64,000 nucleotides of DNA, taken from NCBI RefSeq assembly GCF_002257645.1, contig NZ_NQMO01000015.1, positions 1-64,000 on the forward strand, written 5' to 3'. Positions 50,209 to 58,439 of this stretch are shown piece by piece. The notes beneath the pieces were generated by a model. That model was not told where the DNA came from, searched no databases, and was given only the letters and a program-made list of their open reading frames with translations. Position 1 is the stretch's first letter. The number at the start of each line of letters is the position of its first letter. The position numbers were made by a program, and so were the translations under genes. Source of the stretch: Paenibacillus sp. XY044 (GTDB lineage: Bacteria > Bacillota > Bacilli > Paenibacillales > Paenibacillaceae).

Positions 50209-51924
50209 TTGGCGATTATTTATGCACTGAAAAACATTATAACACAGGTACTTATGGCCGGTTCCTTCGCTTTTCTCTTCCCATTGGGACTGGACAAATA
50301 TGTCCGGGTTTTTAGGCGTAGAAAGCGAATGGAAGCAATGGATTTTGATCTTGTCATTATTTTGTCCAGCGCGCTGACGATTGTGCTGTGCTCGTTGTTT
50401 TCCTCCTCCATTTTTAACTACATTCCATTAAACCTGGGCATTCTGCCGCTGTTTATCGGGATGCTGTATGGAGGATATAAGACGGGTCTGCCGCTGGCGG
50501 GGCTGTGCCTTCTGTGCGACTTCATATTTAATCCCAATTGGACGGTTCTTGGATTATTTCTGCATACCGGTTTACCGCTTTACCCTCTTCTGATTTGGCT
50601 GTCCCCCAAGTTCCGGAAAGGGCCGCTCACGGAGAAGATCAACAAGCTGTGGCTGTGCCTTTTACCTGCCATGCTATTGATCACGTCCGCCCCGATTATT
50701 GAATCTCCCAACCTGAATTTATCCAATGCAGGGCTGGTGCTGATCGTTCTCTTCTATATATTAACCAGTATGTTCACCGGGGGTACCTTGTTGTATATGA
50801 TTGAATTTGCTCTGGAGAAGCTGCGGTTGAAGGAGCAGGTTATGGGCATCTCTGAGAAATATCTCAGGGAAGAGGAGAAGCTGCAGCAGGTCATCGATGC
50901 CACGCCCATTTCGATGGTTTCGGTCGACCATGACGGCAATATTACAAGCATAAATGATACGATGATGAGCCTGGTGAAGACCAAGTACCCCGAGCTCTCC
51001 AAGCGGGACGTGCTCGGCTATCCCGTCACGATGTTTGTGGATATTATGGGTCAGGACTACATCAGCTACCGGATCGTTCAGGCGCTTCAGGGCAAGAAAC
51101 TGGGCAATGAGCTGATCCGCATCGGAACGAATAACTACTACATAAGCACATCACCATTAACGAATACACATACAGGTGCCATCATCGGAGCGGTCCTTGC
51201 TTTTCAGGACGTGACCGAACTGGCGAGGCTGCGAAGCGAGCTGGAGAATGTTGAAAGGCTCAGCCTTGTCGGCCAGATGGCAGCCAGCATTACCCATGAA
51301 ATACGCAATCCCATGGCCGTCGTACGGGGCTTTCTTCAACTTATGAAGGAGAAGAGTCCGGAAGCGCTCGACCATTACTACCGGATCGTCATGGAGGAAC
51401 TGGACCGGGCGAACGGCATTATCAACGACTTTTTGTCCCTTGCCCAAAACCGTATCGCTGAGAAAGAACAATGGCATCTGCATAATATTATTAACGATTT
51501 GAGCCCGCTGCTGTGGGCGGACGCGAATTTGCGCGGACAGACGATCGAGCTGATTCTGGACGAGAGGGTCCCGGAACTGAGCCTGAACGCCAAGGAAATC
51601 AAGCAGCTGGTGCTGAACCTGTCGCGGAACGGCATGGAAGCCATGGAGGAAAAAGGACAGCTGACGATCGAGACGAGGCTGAACGACTCCTTTGTGGAGC
51701 TGATCGTCAAGGATACGGGGATGGGGATCGCCAAGAGCAGGCAGGAGCGGCTGTTTGAGCCGTTTTTTACGACGAAAGCCAAAGGAACCGGCCTTGGTCT
51801 TGCTCTCTGTCTCAGCATCGTGGAGCGCCATCACGGCAAAATATCGGTGGAATCGGAGGAGGGAAAAGGAACGGCTTTCATGATTCAGTTCCCGGTTACG
51901 GATTCGTGGGCAGGCATGATCTGA
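50209..51924 (+). CDS. Sensor histidine kinase with 5TMR-LYT and PAS domains (KinB-like)
   Basis: Membrane sensor kinase of 571 residues. Order: 5TM-5TMR_LYT membrane domain (about 1-200), PAS domain (about 215-330; DATPISMVSVDHDGNITSIN), HisKA with phosphoacceptor His in SITHEIRNPMAVV, and HATPase with LVLNLSRNGMEAM, DTGMGIAK and TKAKGTGLGLAL. No response regulator is adjacent, as in orphan sporulation kinases of the KinB type that feed Spo0F. The ribosome site GGGGAGGAGGG lies just before TTG 50209, which I take as start; upstream starts would place this site inside the gene. Confidence 0.88.
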   Translation: MAIIYALKNIITQVLMAGSFAFLFPLGLDKYVRVFRRRKRMEAMDFDLVIILSSALTIVLCSLFSSSIFNYIPLNLGILPLFIGMLYGGYKTGLPLAGLCLLCDFIFNPNWTVLGLFLHTGLPLYPLLIWLSPKFRKGPLTEKINKLWLCLLPAMLLITSAPIIESPNLNLSNAGLVLIVLFYILTSMFTGGTLLYMIEFALEKLRLKEQVMGISEKYLREEEKLQQVIDATPISMVSVDHDGNITSINDTMMSLVKTKYPELSKRDVLGYPVTMFVDIMGQDYISYRIVQALQGKKLGNELIRIGTNNYYISTSPLTNTHTGAIIGAVLAFQDVTELARLRSELENVERLSLVGQMAASITHEIRNPMAVVRGFLQLMKEKSPEALDHYYRIVMEELDRANGIINDFLSLAQNRIAEKEQWHLHNIINDLSPLLWADANLRGQTIELILDERVPELSLNAKEIKQLVLNLSRNGMEAMEEKGQLTIETRLNDSFVELIVKDTGMGIAKSRQERLFEPFFTTKAKGTGLGLALCLSIVERHHGKISVESEEGKGTAFMIQFPVTDSWAGMI

Positions 51925-51948
51925 GGGCCCGATAGGCCGCCGCTTCTC

Positions 51949-51976
51949 TTGATTTCGACCCTTATGGATGTATAAT
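51949..51976 (+). promoter_or_regulatory. Promoter of the bacilliredoxin gene
   Basis: TTGATT (51949-51954), a 16-base spacer and a perfect TATAAT (51971-51976). Confidence 0.6.
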
Positions 51977-52045
51977 AGGAGTATTAACAGCGGATGTTGT
52001 TATGAGCTTGTCCATTGATATTTTGTATCCAAGGAGTGATAGGGA

Positions 52046-52480
52046 ATGGCCATGTCTTTTGACAGATATATGAAGGATATGATCCAACCGATGCGTGACG
52101 AACTGACGCGCCTCGGCATCAAGGAACTTAGAACGGCGGAAGAAGTGGAGACCCACCTTCCGGACGCGCAAGGAACCACGCTGGTTGTCGTCAACTCGGT
52201 GTGCGGTTGTGCCGCCGGCCAATGCCGTCCCGGCGTAGCCCAGGCTTTGCAGCATGACCTTGTGCCTGACAATCTGTTTACGGTATTTGCCGGACAGGAT
52301 AAGGAAGCGACTGCCAAAGCACGCGAGTATTTCGCTCCGTATCCGCCGTCTTCTCCATCCATCGCCCTGATGAAGGACGGGGAGCTTGTTCATTTTATTG
52401 AACGCCACCAAATCGAAGACCGCTCGGCTCAAGAAATTGCCGACGATCTGATCGAAGCGTTTGACCGGGTGTGCCGTTAA
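52046..52480 (+). CDS. Bacilliredoxin, BrxA/BrxB (YphP/YqiW) family
   Basis: Thioredoxin-like protein of 144 residues that removes bacillithiol from oxidised protein cysteines. The CGC active site is at residues 53-55 (VVNSVCGCAAG), and TVFAGQDKEATA and YPPSSPSIAL are family hallmarks. An extra cysteine follows at 60 (GQCRP), which the B. subtilis proteins lack as far as I recall. AAGGAGTGATAGGG precedes the ATG. Implies a bacillithiol-based redox system, in keeping with a Bacillales host. A or B paralogue cannot be decided. Confidence 0.93.
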   Translation: MAMSFDRYMKDMIQPMRDELTRLGIKELRTAEEVETHLPDAQGTTLVVVNSVCGCAAGQCRPGVAQALQHDLVPDNLFTVFAGQDKEATAKAREYFAPYPPSSPSIALMKDGELVHFIERHQIEDRSAQEIADDLIEAFDRVCR

Positions 52481-52501
52481 TCGGCGCACCGCGTACATAA
52501 T

Positions 52502-52541
52502 GCCCCGGGTATTCGGACATCCGATACGTACGGGGCTTTTG
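52502..52541 (+). terminator. Terminator of the bacilliredoxin gene
   Basis: GCCCCG (52502-52507) and CGGGGC (52531-52536) with inner GTATTCGG/CCGATAC, followed by TTTT. Confidence 0.85.
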
Positions 52542-52596
52542 TGTTTGAAGTCACACCGTATTTAACCGACTATTCTGTTCAAGAGAGGTGCTAATC

Positions 52597-53406
52597 GTGA
52601 GTTTGCAGGAAGAAATTATTGCGGCACTTGGCGTGAAGCCGACGATTGATGTGGAGAGCGAAGTCCGGAAAAGGGTGGATTTCCTGAAATCCTACGTGAA
52701 GAATGCGGGGGCGAAGGGTCTGCTCATCGCCATCAGCGGTGGAATCGACAGCGCCGTGGCGACCGGCCTGTGTAAACGGGCGACCGACGAGCTCACGGAG
52801 GCGGAAGGCCAAGAATATATGACGCTGGGCGTGTTCCAGCCCTACGCGGTTCAAGAGGATATCGAGCACAGCTATGCGGTCGCGGAAGCTTTCAACCTGA
52901 AGTATAAGGCCGAGACCAATATCGAGGATGCCGTCGGTGAGATTGCTCTGGAAGCCGAGCAGGGCCTTAAGCAAATCGGCATCCATCGCCACCTGACCCC
53001 TCAGGGCAAAGGGAACATCAAAGCGAGAACCCGCATGGTGATGCAGTATGCACTGGCATTTGACCTGAACCTGCTCGTCGTCGGAACGGACCATGCTTCC
53101 GAAGCGATTACCGGCTTCTACACGAAGTGGGGCGACGGTGCAGTGGATATCACGCCGCTCAGCACGCTCAACAAGCGCCAGGTCCGCCAGCTGGCGAGCT
53201 ACCTTGGCGTACCGCAATCGATTCTGGACAAGGCGCCTACCGCCGGTTTGTGGGAAGGCCAGACAGATGAAGGCGAGCTGGGCATTACCTATGACGAGAA
53301 CAGCGACTATCTGGAAGGCAAGGAAGTCAGCCCGCAGGCGAAGGAACGCCTGGAGAGCTACTATAAGCGAACCGCGCATAAGCGCAATATGATCCCGGGT
53401 ATTTAA
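52597..53406 (+). CDS. nadE: Ammonia-dependent NAD+ synthetase NadE
   Basis: Last step of NAD+ synthesis: deamido-NAD+, ATP and ammonia to NAD+. 269 residues, the length of the single-domain NH3-dependent enzyme. P-loop of the N-type ATP pyrophosphatase: LIAISGGIDSAVATGL; deamido-NAD contacts lie in GTDHASEAITGFYTKWGDGAVD, and KAPTAGLWEGQTDE is highly conserved. GTG at 52597 follows AAGAGAGGTG. Monocistronic, with a perfect terminator after it. Confidence 0.95.
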   Translation: MSLQEEIIAALGVKPTIDVESEVRKRVDFLKSYVKNAGAKGLLIAISGGIDSAVATGLCKRATDELTEAEGQEYMTLGVFQPYAVQEDIEHSYAVAEAFNLKYKAETNIEDAVGEIALEAEQGLKQIGIHRHLTPQGKGNIKARTRMVMQYALAFDLNLLVVGTDHASEAITGFYTKWGDGAVDITPLSTLNKRQVRQLASYLGVPQSILDKAPTAGLWEGQTDEGELGITYDENSDYLEGKEVSPQAKERLESYYKRTAHKRNMIPGI

Positions 53407-53427
53407 GCAGGTTCCGGGGAATCAAGG

Positions 53428-53457
53428 GCAGGCCGCCATACAGCGGCCTGCTTTTTT
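53428..53457 (+). terminator. Terminator of nadE
   Basis: GCAGGCCGC and GCGGCCTGC perfect 9-bp stem, then six T. From 53458 to 53640 there is no gene; a CCCAC/GTGGG hairpin lies just upstream of pqqA, and I found no confident pqq promoter. Confidence 0.9.
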
Positions 53458-53640
53458 GATGCCATCATTAGAGAGGACTTTCCGTGCCGACGGAACGAAG
53501 AGCTTAGCAGGAGGCCGAAAGGCGGGCATCCCTTTCGGGTGTTCATGTGTTATAGAATGCCAAAAAGCAACATATGATTAACTGACTTGTGCTCCCCACT
53601 GGCTGGCATGGTGGGAAGATTCATCAAAGGGGGTGGCGGC

Positions 53641-53712
53641 ATGTGGGTTAAACCTAATTTTGAAGTCATTGAGGTCTGTGCGGAAGTTACCGCATACGCG
53701 TATCAGAAGTGA
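53641..53712 (+). CDS. pqqA: PQQ precursor peptide PqqA
   Basis: 23-residue ribosomal precursor of pyrroloquinoline quinone; Glu and Tyr side chains are cross-linked by PqqE to form the cofactor. The frame begins MWVKPNFEV and carries EVTAY, with Glu at position 15 and Tyr at 19, exactly the spacing and numbering in characterised PqqA peptides. MW-KP at the N-terminus is also conserved. AAAGGGGGTGG gives a very strong ribosome site. One Cys (13) is unusual among PqqA peptides I know. It heads the operon; a terminator lies between it and pqqB. Confidence 0.95.
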   Translation: MWVKPNFEVIEVCAEVTAYAYQK

Positions 53713-53718
53713 CATCCC

Positions 53719-53748
53719 ATGCCGGAGCGATCCGGCATCTATTTTTTT
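53719..53748 (+). terminator. Attenuating terminator between pqqA and pqqB
   Basis: ATGCCGGA (53719-53726), GCGA loop, TCCGGCAT (53731-53738), CTA and seven T. A perfect 8-bp stem with T-run, 6 bases after the pqqA stop and ending 16 bases before pqqB. It would leave most transcripts with pqqA only. Confidence 0.85.
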
Positions 53749-53763
53749 GAGGGGGGCACGAAC

Positions 53764-54687
53764 ATGCTGTTGAAGGTGCTGGGATCAGCGGCGGGAGGAG
53801 GCTTCCCGCAATGGAACTGCGGCTGTCCGAATTGCAGGCGCGTGCGGAAGCAGGATCCCTCTTTACACGCCCGTATGCATAATTCACTGGCTGTCAGCGA
53901 CGAAGGAAACGACTGGGTTCTCGTGAATGCCACGCCGGATATCGGCGCACAGATTGAGGCCCATGCCGAGCTCGCCCCGGGCTCCAGGATCCGGCATACG
54001 CCCATTTCAGCCGTGCTGCTGACGGATGGGGAGCTGGATCACACGATGGGCCTTCTTCATTTAAGAGAGTCCTCGGAAATCGACGTATACGCTGCGGCGC
54101 CCGTACTGGACGCTCTAAAGGAGGCTTTCCCGGTTCGGCAAATCCTTGAGCCCTATGCCGCATACCGATGGCTTGAGGTCAAGCCGCAGGAATCTTTTCC
54201 ACTATTTGGGGGCAGAGTAATGGTATATCCGTTCTTCTTGGGCTCCAAGCCGCCGAGGTACGCGTCCGCCCAGCGGAGTTCCCAAAGGAATGAGCCGCCT
54301 GCGGTCCCTTGGGTCGTCGGCTACCGGTTCGTGGACCGGCGAACAGGAGGGACGGCCGTATATGCGCCCGGTGTCGAGTCATGGTCGAACGAGCTCCACA
54401 CCCAATTGGAAGCGGCGGATTGCGTCCTTGTGGACGGAACCTTTTGGCATTCGGATGAGCTTCGGCAGCTGGGCATTTCCGGATTGACCGCACCCGATAT
54501 GGGGCATGTTCCGATAGCCGGCCCGGACGGTAGCCTGGAGCGCCTTTCTCAAATATCGGCCGGGCGCAAAATTTACATCCATATCAATAACACCAATCCG
54601 ATCCTTGACGAGGATTCCGCGGAGAGCCGTAAGCTCCGGGAGCTGAGGATTGAGGTTGGTTACGACGGATTGGAATTGGAGGTCTGA
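53764..54687 (+). CDS. pqqB: PQQ biosynthesis protein PqqB
   Basis: Metallo-beta-lactamase-fold oxygenase of 307 residues; PqqB hydroxylates the tyrosine-derived part of the precursor. The N-terminus LKVLGSAAGGGFPQWNCGCP contains the family cysteine site (CGCPNC), and LTDGELDHTMGLLHLRE replaces the lactamase HxHxDH motif, as in PqqB. ATG 53764 follows GAGGGGGG; the upstream ATG 53719 lies in the terminator stem. Followed by pqqC after 1 base. Confidence 0.95.
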   Translation: MLLKVLGSAAGGGFPQWNCGCPNCRRVRKQDPSLHARMHNSLAVSDEGNDWVLVNATPDIGAQIEAHAELAPGSRIRHTPISAVLLTDGELDHTMGLLHLRESSEIDVYAAAPVLDALKEAFPVRQILEPYAAYRWLEVKPQESFPLFGGRVMVYPFFLGSKPPRYASAQRSSQRNEPPAVPWVVGYRFVDRRTGGTAVYAPGVESWSNELHTQLEAADCVLVDGTFWHSDELRQLGISGLTAPDMGHVPIAGPDGSLERLSQISAGRKIYIHINNTNPILDEDSAESRKLRELRIEVGYDGLELEV

Positions 54688-54688
54688 C

Positions 54689-55399
54689 ATGAGCCAGCAT
54701 TTGCTCTCGAATGAAGAATTAACGATGAAATTGCGGCAAGTCGGGGAATTGCGGTATCACGACAAGCATCCTTATCACGTACGCATGCATGAAGGGAAGT
54801 TGAGTCCCGAGCAGCTTCGGGCTTGGGTGGCCAACCGGTTTTATTACCAGAAAAATATCCCCGTCAAGGATGCCATCATCCTTTCCAAGCTGCCCTCCAG
54901 AGAGGAGCGCCGCCACTGGATACAGCGGATTGTGGACCATGACGGAACGGGAGGAAGCGAGGGCGGGATTGAGGCCTGGATTCGCCTTGGCGAAGCCGTC
55001 GGCATTCCGAGAGAGGAAATGCTGGATGAGCGCCATGTTCTTCCCGCCGTTCGGTTTGCAGTCGATGCCTACGTAAACTTCTGCCGCCTGCAGCCGTGGC
55101 TCATTGCAGTTGCTTCCTCTTTGACGGAATTGTTCGCTCCCGTCTTGATATCCCAACGAATCGCCGTGTTTGAGCAGCTGTATCCATGGATCCGTCCGGA
55201 AGGGCTTGAGTATTTCCAAGCCAGGCTGCATCAGGCTCCGCGCGACGCGGATCACGGCTTGGAGCTCGTTCTGCGTGAATGTAAGGACCGCAGCGAGCAG
55301 GAGCGGGTGATATCCGCATTACATTTTAAATGCGACGTTCTTTGGGCTATCCTGGATGCGTTAAGTCTGGCGTATCCCGATGCGGAGGCACAGCGATGA
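54689..55399 (+). CDS. pqqC: PQQ synthase PqqC
   Basis: Final enzyme of the pathway: cofactorless eight-electron oxidation and ring closure of AHQQ to PQQ. 236 residues, all-helical. Conserved stretches include RYHDKHPYHVRMHEGKL, NRFYYQKNIPVKDAI, DHDGTGGSEGGIEAW and SLTELFAPV. GGAGG is 6 bases before the ATG. Its stop overlaps the pqqD start (ATGA). Confidence 0.96.
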   Translation: MSQHLLSNEELTMKLRQVGELRYHDKHPYHVRMHEGKLSPEQLRAWVANRFYYQKNIPVKDAIILSKLPSREERRHWIQRIVDHDGTGGSEGGIEAWIRLGEAVGIPREEMLDERHVLPAVRFAVDAYVNFCRLQPWLIAVASSLTELFAPVLISQRIAVFEQLYPWIRPEGLEYFQARLHQAPRDADHGLELVLRECKDRSEQERVISALHFKCDVLWAILDALSLAYPDAEAQR

Positions 55400-55674
55400 T
55401 AGCTTGGGAGCTGTCGGAGCAACTCAGGCTGCGCAGTCCCGCAAGGCTGAAGTTCGATAAAGCAAGGCAAACCGATCTGCTCCTGCTCCCCGAACGCGTC
55501 GTCAACCTGAATCCGACGGCAGGGGCCATTCTTTGGCTGTGTGACGGGACGCGGTCGGTTCAGCAAATCATCGGGGAGCTGGAGACGAAATACAATCAAT
55601 CGAATCTGCAGGAGGATATTCTTGAGTTTCTCACGCAAGCGATCGAGCGGGGGTGGGTGGAAAAGTGGCCGTAA
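55396..55674 (+). CDS. pqqD: PQQ peptide chaperone PqqD
   Basis: 92-residue RiPP recognition element that binds PqqA and presents it to PqqE. LLLLPERVVNLNPTAGAILWL and GTRSVQQIIGEL are typical. It overlaps pqqC by 4 bases and pqqE by 10, supporting coupled translation. GGAGG is 7 bases before the ATG. Confidence 0.95.
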   Translation: MIAWELSEQLRLRSPARLKFDKARQTDLLLLPERVVNLNPTAGAILWLCDGTRSVQQIIGELETKYNQSNLQEDILEFLTQAIERGWVEKWP

Positions 55675-56810
55675 GCATACCGTATGCCCTGTCAGCGGAA
55701 ATTACTCACCGGTGCCCACTTCATTGTGCCTACTGTTCGAATCCGGTGGAGCTCGCCAAAAGGGAGCATGAGCTGAGCACGCAGGACTGGATCAGGGTAT
55801 TCGCGGAAGCCAGTGAGCTCGGCGTCGTGCAGCTTCACCTTACAGGCGGCGAGCCGCTCATGAGACCGGACGTGGACCAGCTGATCCGTCAGGCCCGTGA
55901 ACTGGGCCTTTTTGTGAATGTCATTACCAGCGGGGTCGGTGTGACGGAGAAACGTATGCAGCAGCTGGTGAACGCGGGGGTCGACAGCATCCAGCTCAGC
56001 ATACAGGCGTCCGAGCCCGGGCTGGCCGATGCCATTGCCGGTTCGCGGGCGCACGATTTCAAAAAGAAAACGGCGAGCCTCATCCAGGCGGCGGGGATTC
56101 CCTTACATATGAACGTCGTTCTGCATAGGCAAAATATCCATCTTGTTGAGGAAATCATTGAGATGTGCGTGTCATGGGGAGCAAGCCGGCTGGAGCTGGC
56201 GAATACCCAGTACTACGGCTGGGCGCTGCTTAACCGCCAGCATCTGCTGCCGACTAGAGCGCAGCTCAAGGCGGCTGAAGAAGCCTTTTTTCGGGCCAAA
56301 GCGCGCTTTGACCGCCAGATTGAACTGATTTGGGTTCTCCCGGACTACTATGAGGACTTCCCTAAACCCTGTATGGGCGGGTGGGGCGAAATTTCCATGA
56401 CGGTGACTCCCGACGGAACCGTGCTGCCCTGCACCGCGGCATCCAGCATCCAAACCTTGACCTTTGAATCCGTTAAAGAGCGGAGCCTCGAATGGATATG
56501 GCGGGAATCCGCCGCCTTCAACAGCTTTCGTGGCTTCGATTGGATGGCGGAGCCCTGCCGGAGCTGCGAACACCGTTTCCGCGACTTCGGCGGATGCCGC
56601 TGCCAAGCTTACCTATTGGCCGGCGATGCGAGGCAGGCGGATCCTGTCTGCCAATGGTCGCCTCATCATGGACTGATATCCGATATTTTATCTTCCCTGA
56701 ATCAAGACAACGATCAACCTTTGGTTACCGCACCTCATCGCCTTGTGCCTTCTTATTCCTATCGCGGCAGGTTCAAGAAGAACGGAGGAATGATCGGTGA
56801 AAATATTTGA
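55665..56810 (+). CDS. pqqE: Radical SAM enzyme PqqE
   Basis: Forms the Glu-Tyr carbon-carbon crosslink in PqqA. 381 residues. The SAM-cluster motif is HRCPLHCAYC (Cys 17, 21, 24), and LTGGEPLMR follows. The C-terminal SPASM region has the cysteine series CMGGWGE, LPCTAA, CRSCEHRF, GCRCQAY and VCQW, as expected for auxiliary iron-sulfur clusters. GTG at 55665 is preferred to GTG 55653 because the family begins at the conserved VSIPYALSAE. It overlaps both pqqD and the dipeptidase gene. Confidence 0.95.
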   Translation: MAVSIPYALSAEITHRCPLHCAYCSNPVELAKREHELSTQDWIRVFAEASELGVVQLHLTGGEPLMRPDVDQLIRQARELGLFVNVITSGVGVTEKRMQQLVNAGVDSIQLSIQASEPGLADAIAGSRAHDFKKKTASLIQAAGIPLHMNVVLHRQNIHLVEEIIEMCVSWGASRLELANTQYYGWALLNRQHLLPTRAQLKAAEEAFFRAKARFDRQIELIWVLPDYYEDFPKPCMGGWGEISMTVTPDGTVLPCTAASSIQTLTFESVKERSLEWIWRESAAFNSFRGFDWMAEPCRSCEHRFRDFGGCRCQAYLLAGDARQADPVCQWSPHHGLISDILSSLNQDNDQPLVTAPHRLVPSYSYRGRFKKNGGMIGENI

Positions 56811-57738
56811 CGCTCACTGCGATGTGCTGAGCAAACTGCTCGAGCATCCGCAGCTTGATTTTGCGCACGAAAAGGATCTGCTGGACGTCACACTGGAACG
56901 CATGCATCAATCCGGTATCGGTTTCCAGAACTTTGCCATCTACTTGCCCGAGAACTATGCCGGGCATTTTCGCTATGTGCTGGAGAGCGTCGATCTGTTT
57001 CATGAAAAGGTGCTCGCGAGCGGTCCGATCCATTTTATCCGATCCAAGGAGGATCTCAGATATGCCGAAAAGGAAGGGCTGACCGGGGCGTTATTATCGC
57101 TCGAAGGAGTCGATGCGCTGCAGGGCAACCTGGCCTATGTGCGGATCTTGCATCATTTGGGTGTCCGGAGTATCGGCATCACTTGGAACTACGCCAATTG
57201 GGCGGCGGACGGCGTTATGGAGTCCAGGAGAGCGGGATTGACCGAGAAAGGACGGCAGCTGATCCAGGAATGCAACCGTCTGGGCATGATCCTGGACGTA
57301 TCCCATCTCTCGGAAAAAGCGTTCTGGGAGCTGGCGTCGCTGTCTACGAAGCCGCTCATCGCCTCCCATTCCAATGCCGGCAAAATATGCCCGCGGCGAA
57401 GAAACTTAAGTGATGAGCAGATTGGTTCCATCATCCGGTCGGATGGTGTCATCGGGGTCACCTTTGTGCCTCCCTTTGTCCATACGGAGGAACCGGTAAC
57501 GATGGACCGTTTGCTGGCGCATATCGACCATATCTGCTCGCTGGGGGGCCGCCGGCATATCGGGTTGGGCTCGGATTTCGACGGTATCCGCGAAAAGATC
57601 GTCGGCCTGGAGCATGCGGGGAAATATCATGACCTGGTCGAAATGCTGCAAAAGCATTACAGCGAGGAAGAGGTGGAAGGCTTTGTCTGCGGCAACTGGC
57701 ATCGTTTCTATTCAGAGCATTTGCCGGAGGCGACATAA
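56797..57738 (+). CDS. M19 family (renal-type) dipeptidase in the pqq operon
   Basis: Zinc dipeptidase of 313 residues. Metal ligands: FDAHCD at the N-terminus, Glu in LLSLEGVDAL, His in LDVSHLSE and SHSNA, and Asp in HIGLGSDFDGI. GTG 56797 follows GGAGGA and overlaps pqqE by 14 bases, so it is clearly part of the operon. No M16 protease of the PqqF/PqqG type is found in the window. It may therefore take part in releasing the crosslinked Glu-Tyr unit from processed PqqA; this is inference from position. Confidence 0.92.
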   Translation: MKIFDAHCDVLSKLLEHPQLDFAHEKDLLDVTLERMHQSGIGFQNFAIYLPENYAGHFRYVLESVDLFHEKVLASGPIHFIRSKEDLRYAEKEGLTGALLSLEGVDALQGNLAYVRILHHLGVRSIGITWNYANWAADGVMESRRAGLTEKGRQLIQECNRLGMILDVSHLSEKAFWELASLSTKPLIASHSNAGKICPRRRNLSDEQIGSIIRSDGVIGVTFVPPFVHTEEPVTMDRLLAHIDHICSLGGRRHIGLGSDFDGIREKIVGLEHAGKYHDLVEMLQKHYSEEEVEGFVCGNWHRFYSEHLPEAT

Positions 57739-57773
57739 GGACTGCTTTTGCGGCTTACAATCCAAAAATCGAA

Positions 57774-57809
57774 AAAAGGAGTTCCATCCAAGGATGGGAC
57801 TCCTTTTTT
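57774..57809. terminator. Bidirectional terminator between pqq operon and CuA lipoprotein gene
   Basis: AAAAGGAGTTCCATC and GATGGGACTCCTTTTTT, 15-bp stem with one mismatch. Confidence 0.9.
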
Positions 57810-57820
57810 GCGTTCGGTCG

Positions 57821-58219
57821 TTAGGATACCGTAATCGTTCCCGTCATATTGTCGTGGCCAGAGCCGCATTGGATTGAGCAGTTGAAATCATAGGTCCCGG
57901 CTTTATCTACGGTAAAGGTGGCCGTTTGCCCATCCTGCAAATTGACGTTCAGATCGGGGATTTCCAAGCCGTGCACGCCATCCGTGTTTTTAAGGGTGAG
58001 CTTGACCGTGTCGCCGACTTTCAGATCGATATTCGGCGGGTTAAAAGCGAAGCTTTTTGCCGTCACGGTAATTTCTTTGGTTTGACCGCCACCGGCGGAT
58101 GGAGCTGTGTTGTTGGCAGGCGGAGCCGCCGTATTGTTATTGCTCTTGCCGCATGCGCTTAATGCCAATACGATCGTTAGCAGCGCTATCGTAAAGGCCA
58201 AACGGAATTTCGGTTTCAT
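57821..58219 (-). CDS. CuA-type cupredoxin lipoprotein
   Basis: 132-residue copper protein on the outer membrane face. Lipobox LSAC (Cys23), an Asn/Ala/Pro linker (24-47), then one cupredoxin domain. The copper site has His83 (GVHGLEI) and C-x3-C-x3-H-x2-M at Cys114, Cys118, His122 and Met125, the complete ligand set of the binuclear CuA centre of cytochrome oxidase subunit II and N2O reductase. It is transcribed divergently from the quinoprotein gene 220 bases away. The likely role is electron acceptor or carrier for that enzyme. AAGGAGG precedes the ATG. Confidence 0.9.
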   Translation of the reverse strand: MKPKFRLAFTIALLTIVLALSACGKSNNNTAAPPANNTAPSAGGGQTKEITVTAKSFAFNPPNIDLKVGDTVKLTLKNTDGVHGLEIPDLNVNLQDGQTATFTVDKAGTYDFNCSIQCGSGHDNMTGTITVS

Positions 58220-58439
58220 CGTTGTCCTCCTTAATATGCAACTTGGATGGTGGAATCCTTCTCCTTAAAGATGACCGAATCGAGCCGCTTTTATACCTGC
58301 TTGAAATGAGCCGGGATGCGGCAGGTTCATGCCCGGTTTTGCGTTCGGCAAGGCCGCATATAATTTTTGAATGATTTTTAGCAATGCTGGAAATATTACG
58401 TTACAACGCTTCTAAGTAAAAGATGAGGAGATCGTTCCA
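58220..58439. other. Divergent intergenic region between the CuA protein and quinoprotein genes
   Basis: 220 bases with both ribosome sites at its edges. A TATAAT (near 58354-58360) lies about 80 bases before the quinoprotein start but has no good -35 box; GTATAAAAG on the minus strand is an equally weak candidate for the CuA gene. No strong operator seen. Confidence 0.4.

Noticed and set aside
53764..54687. Ordinary metallo-beta-lactamase fold hydrolase
   Set aside because: The CGCPNC site, the missing HxHxDH motif and the position between pqqA and pqqC identify it as PqqB.
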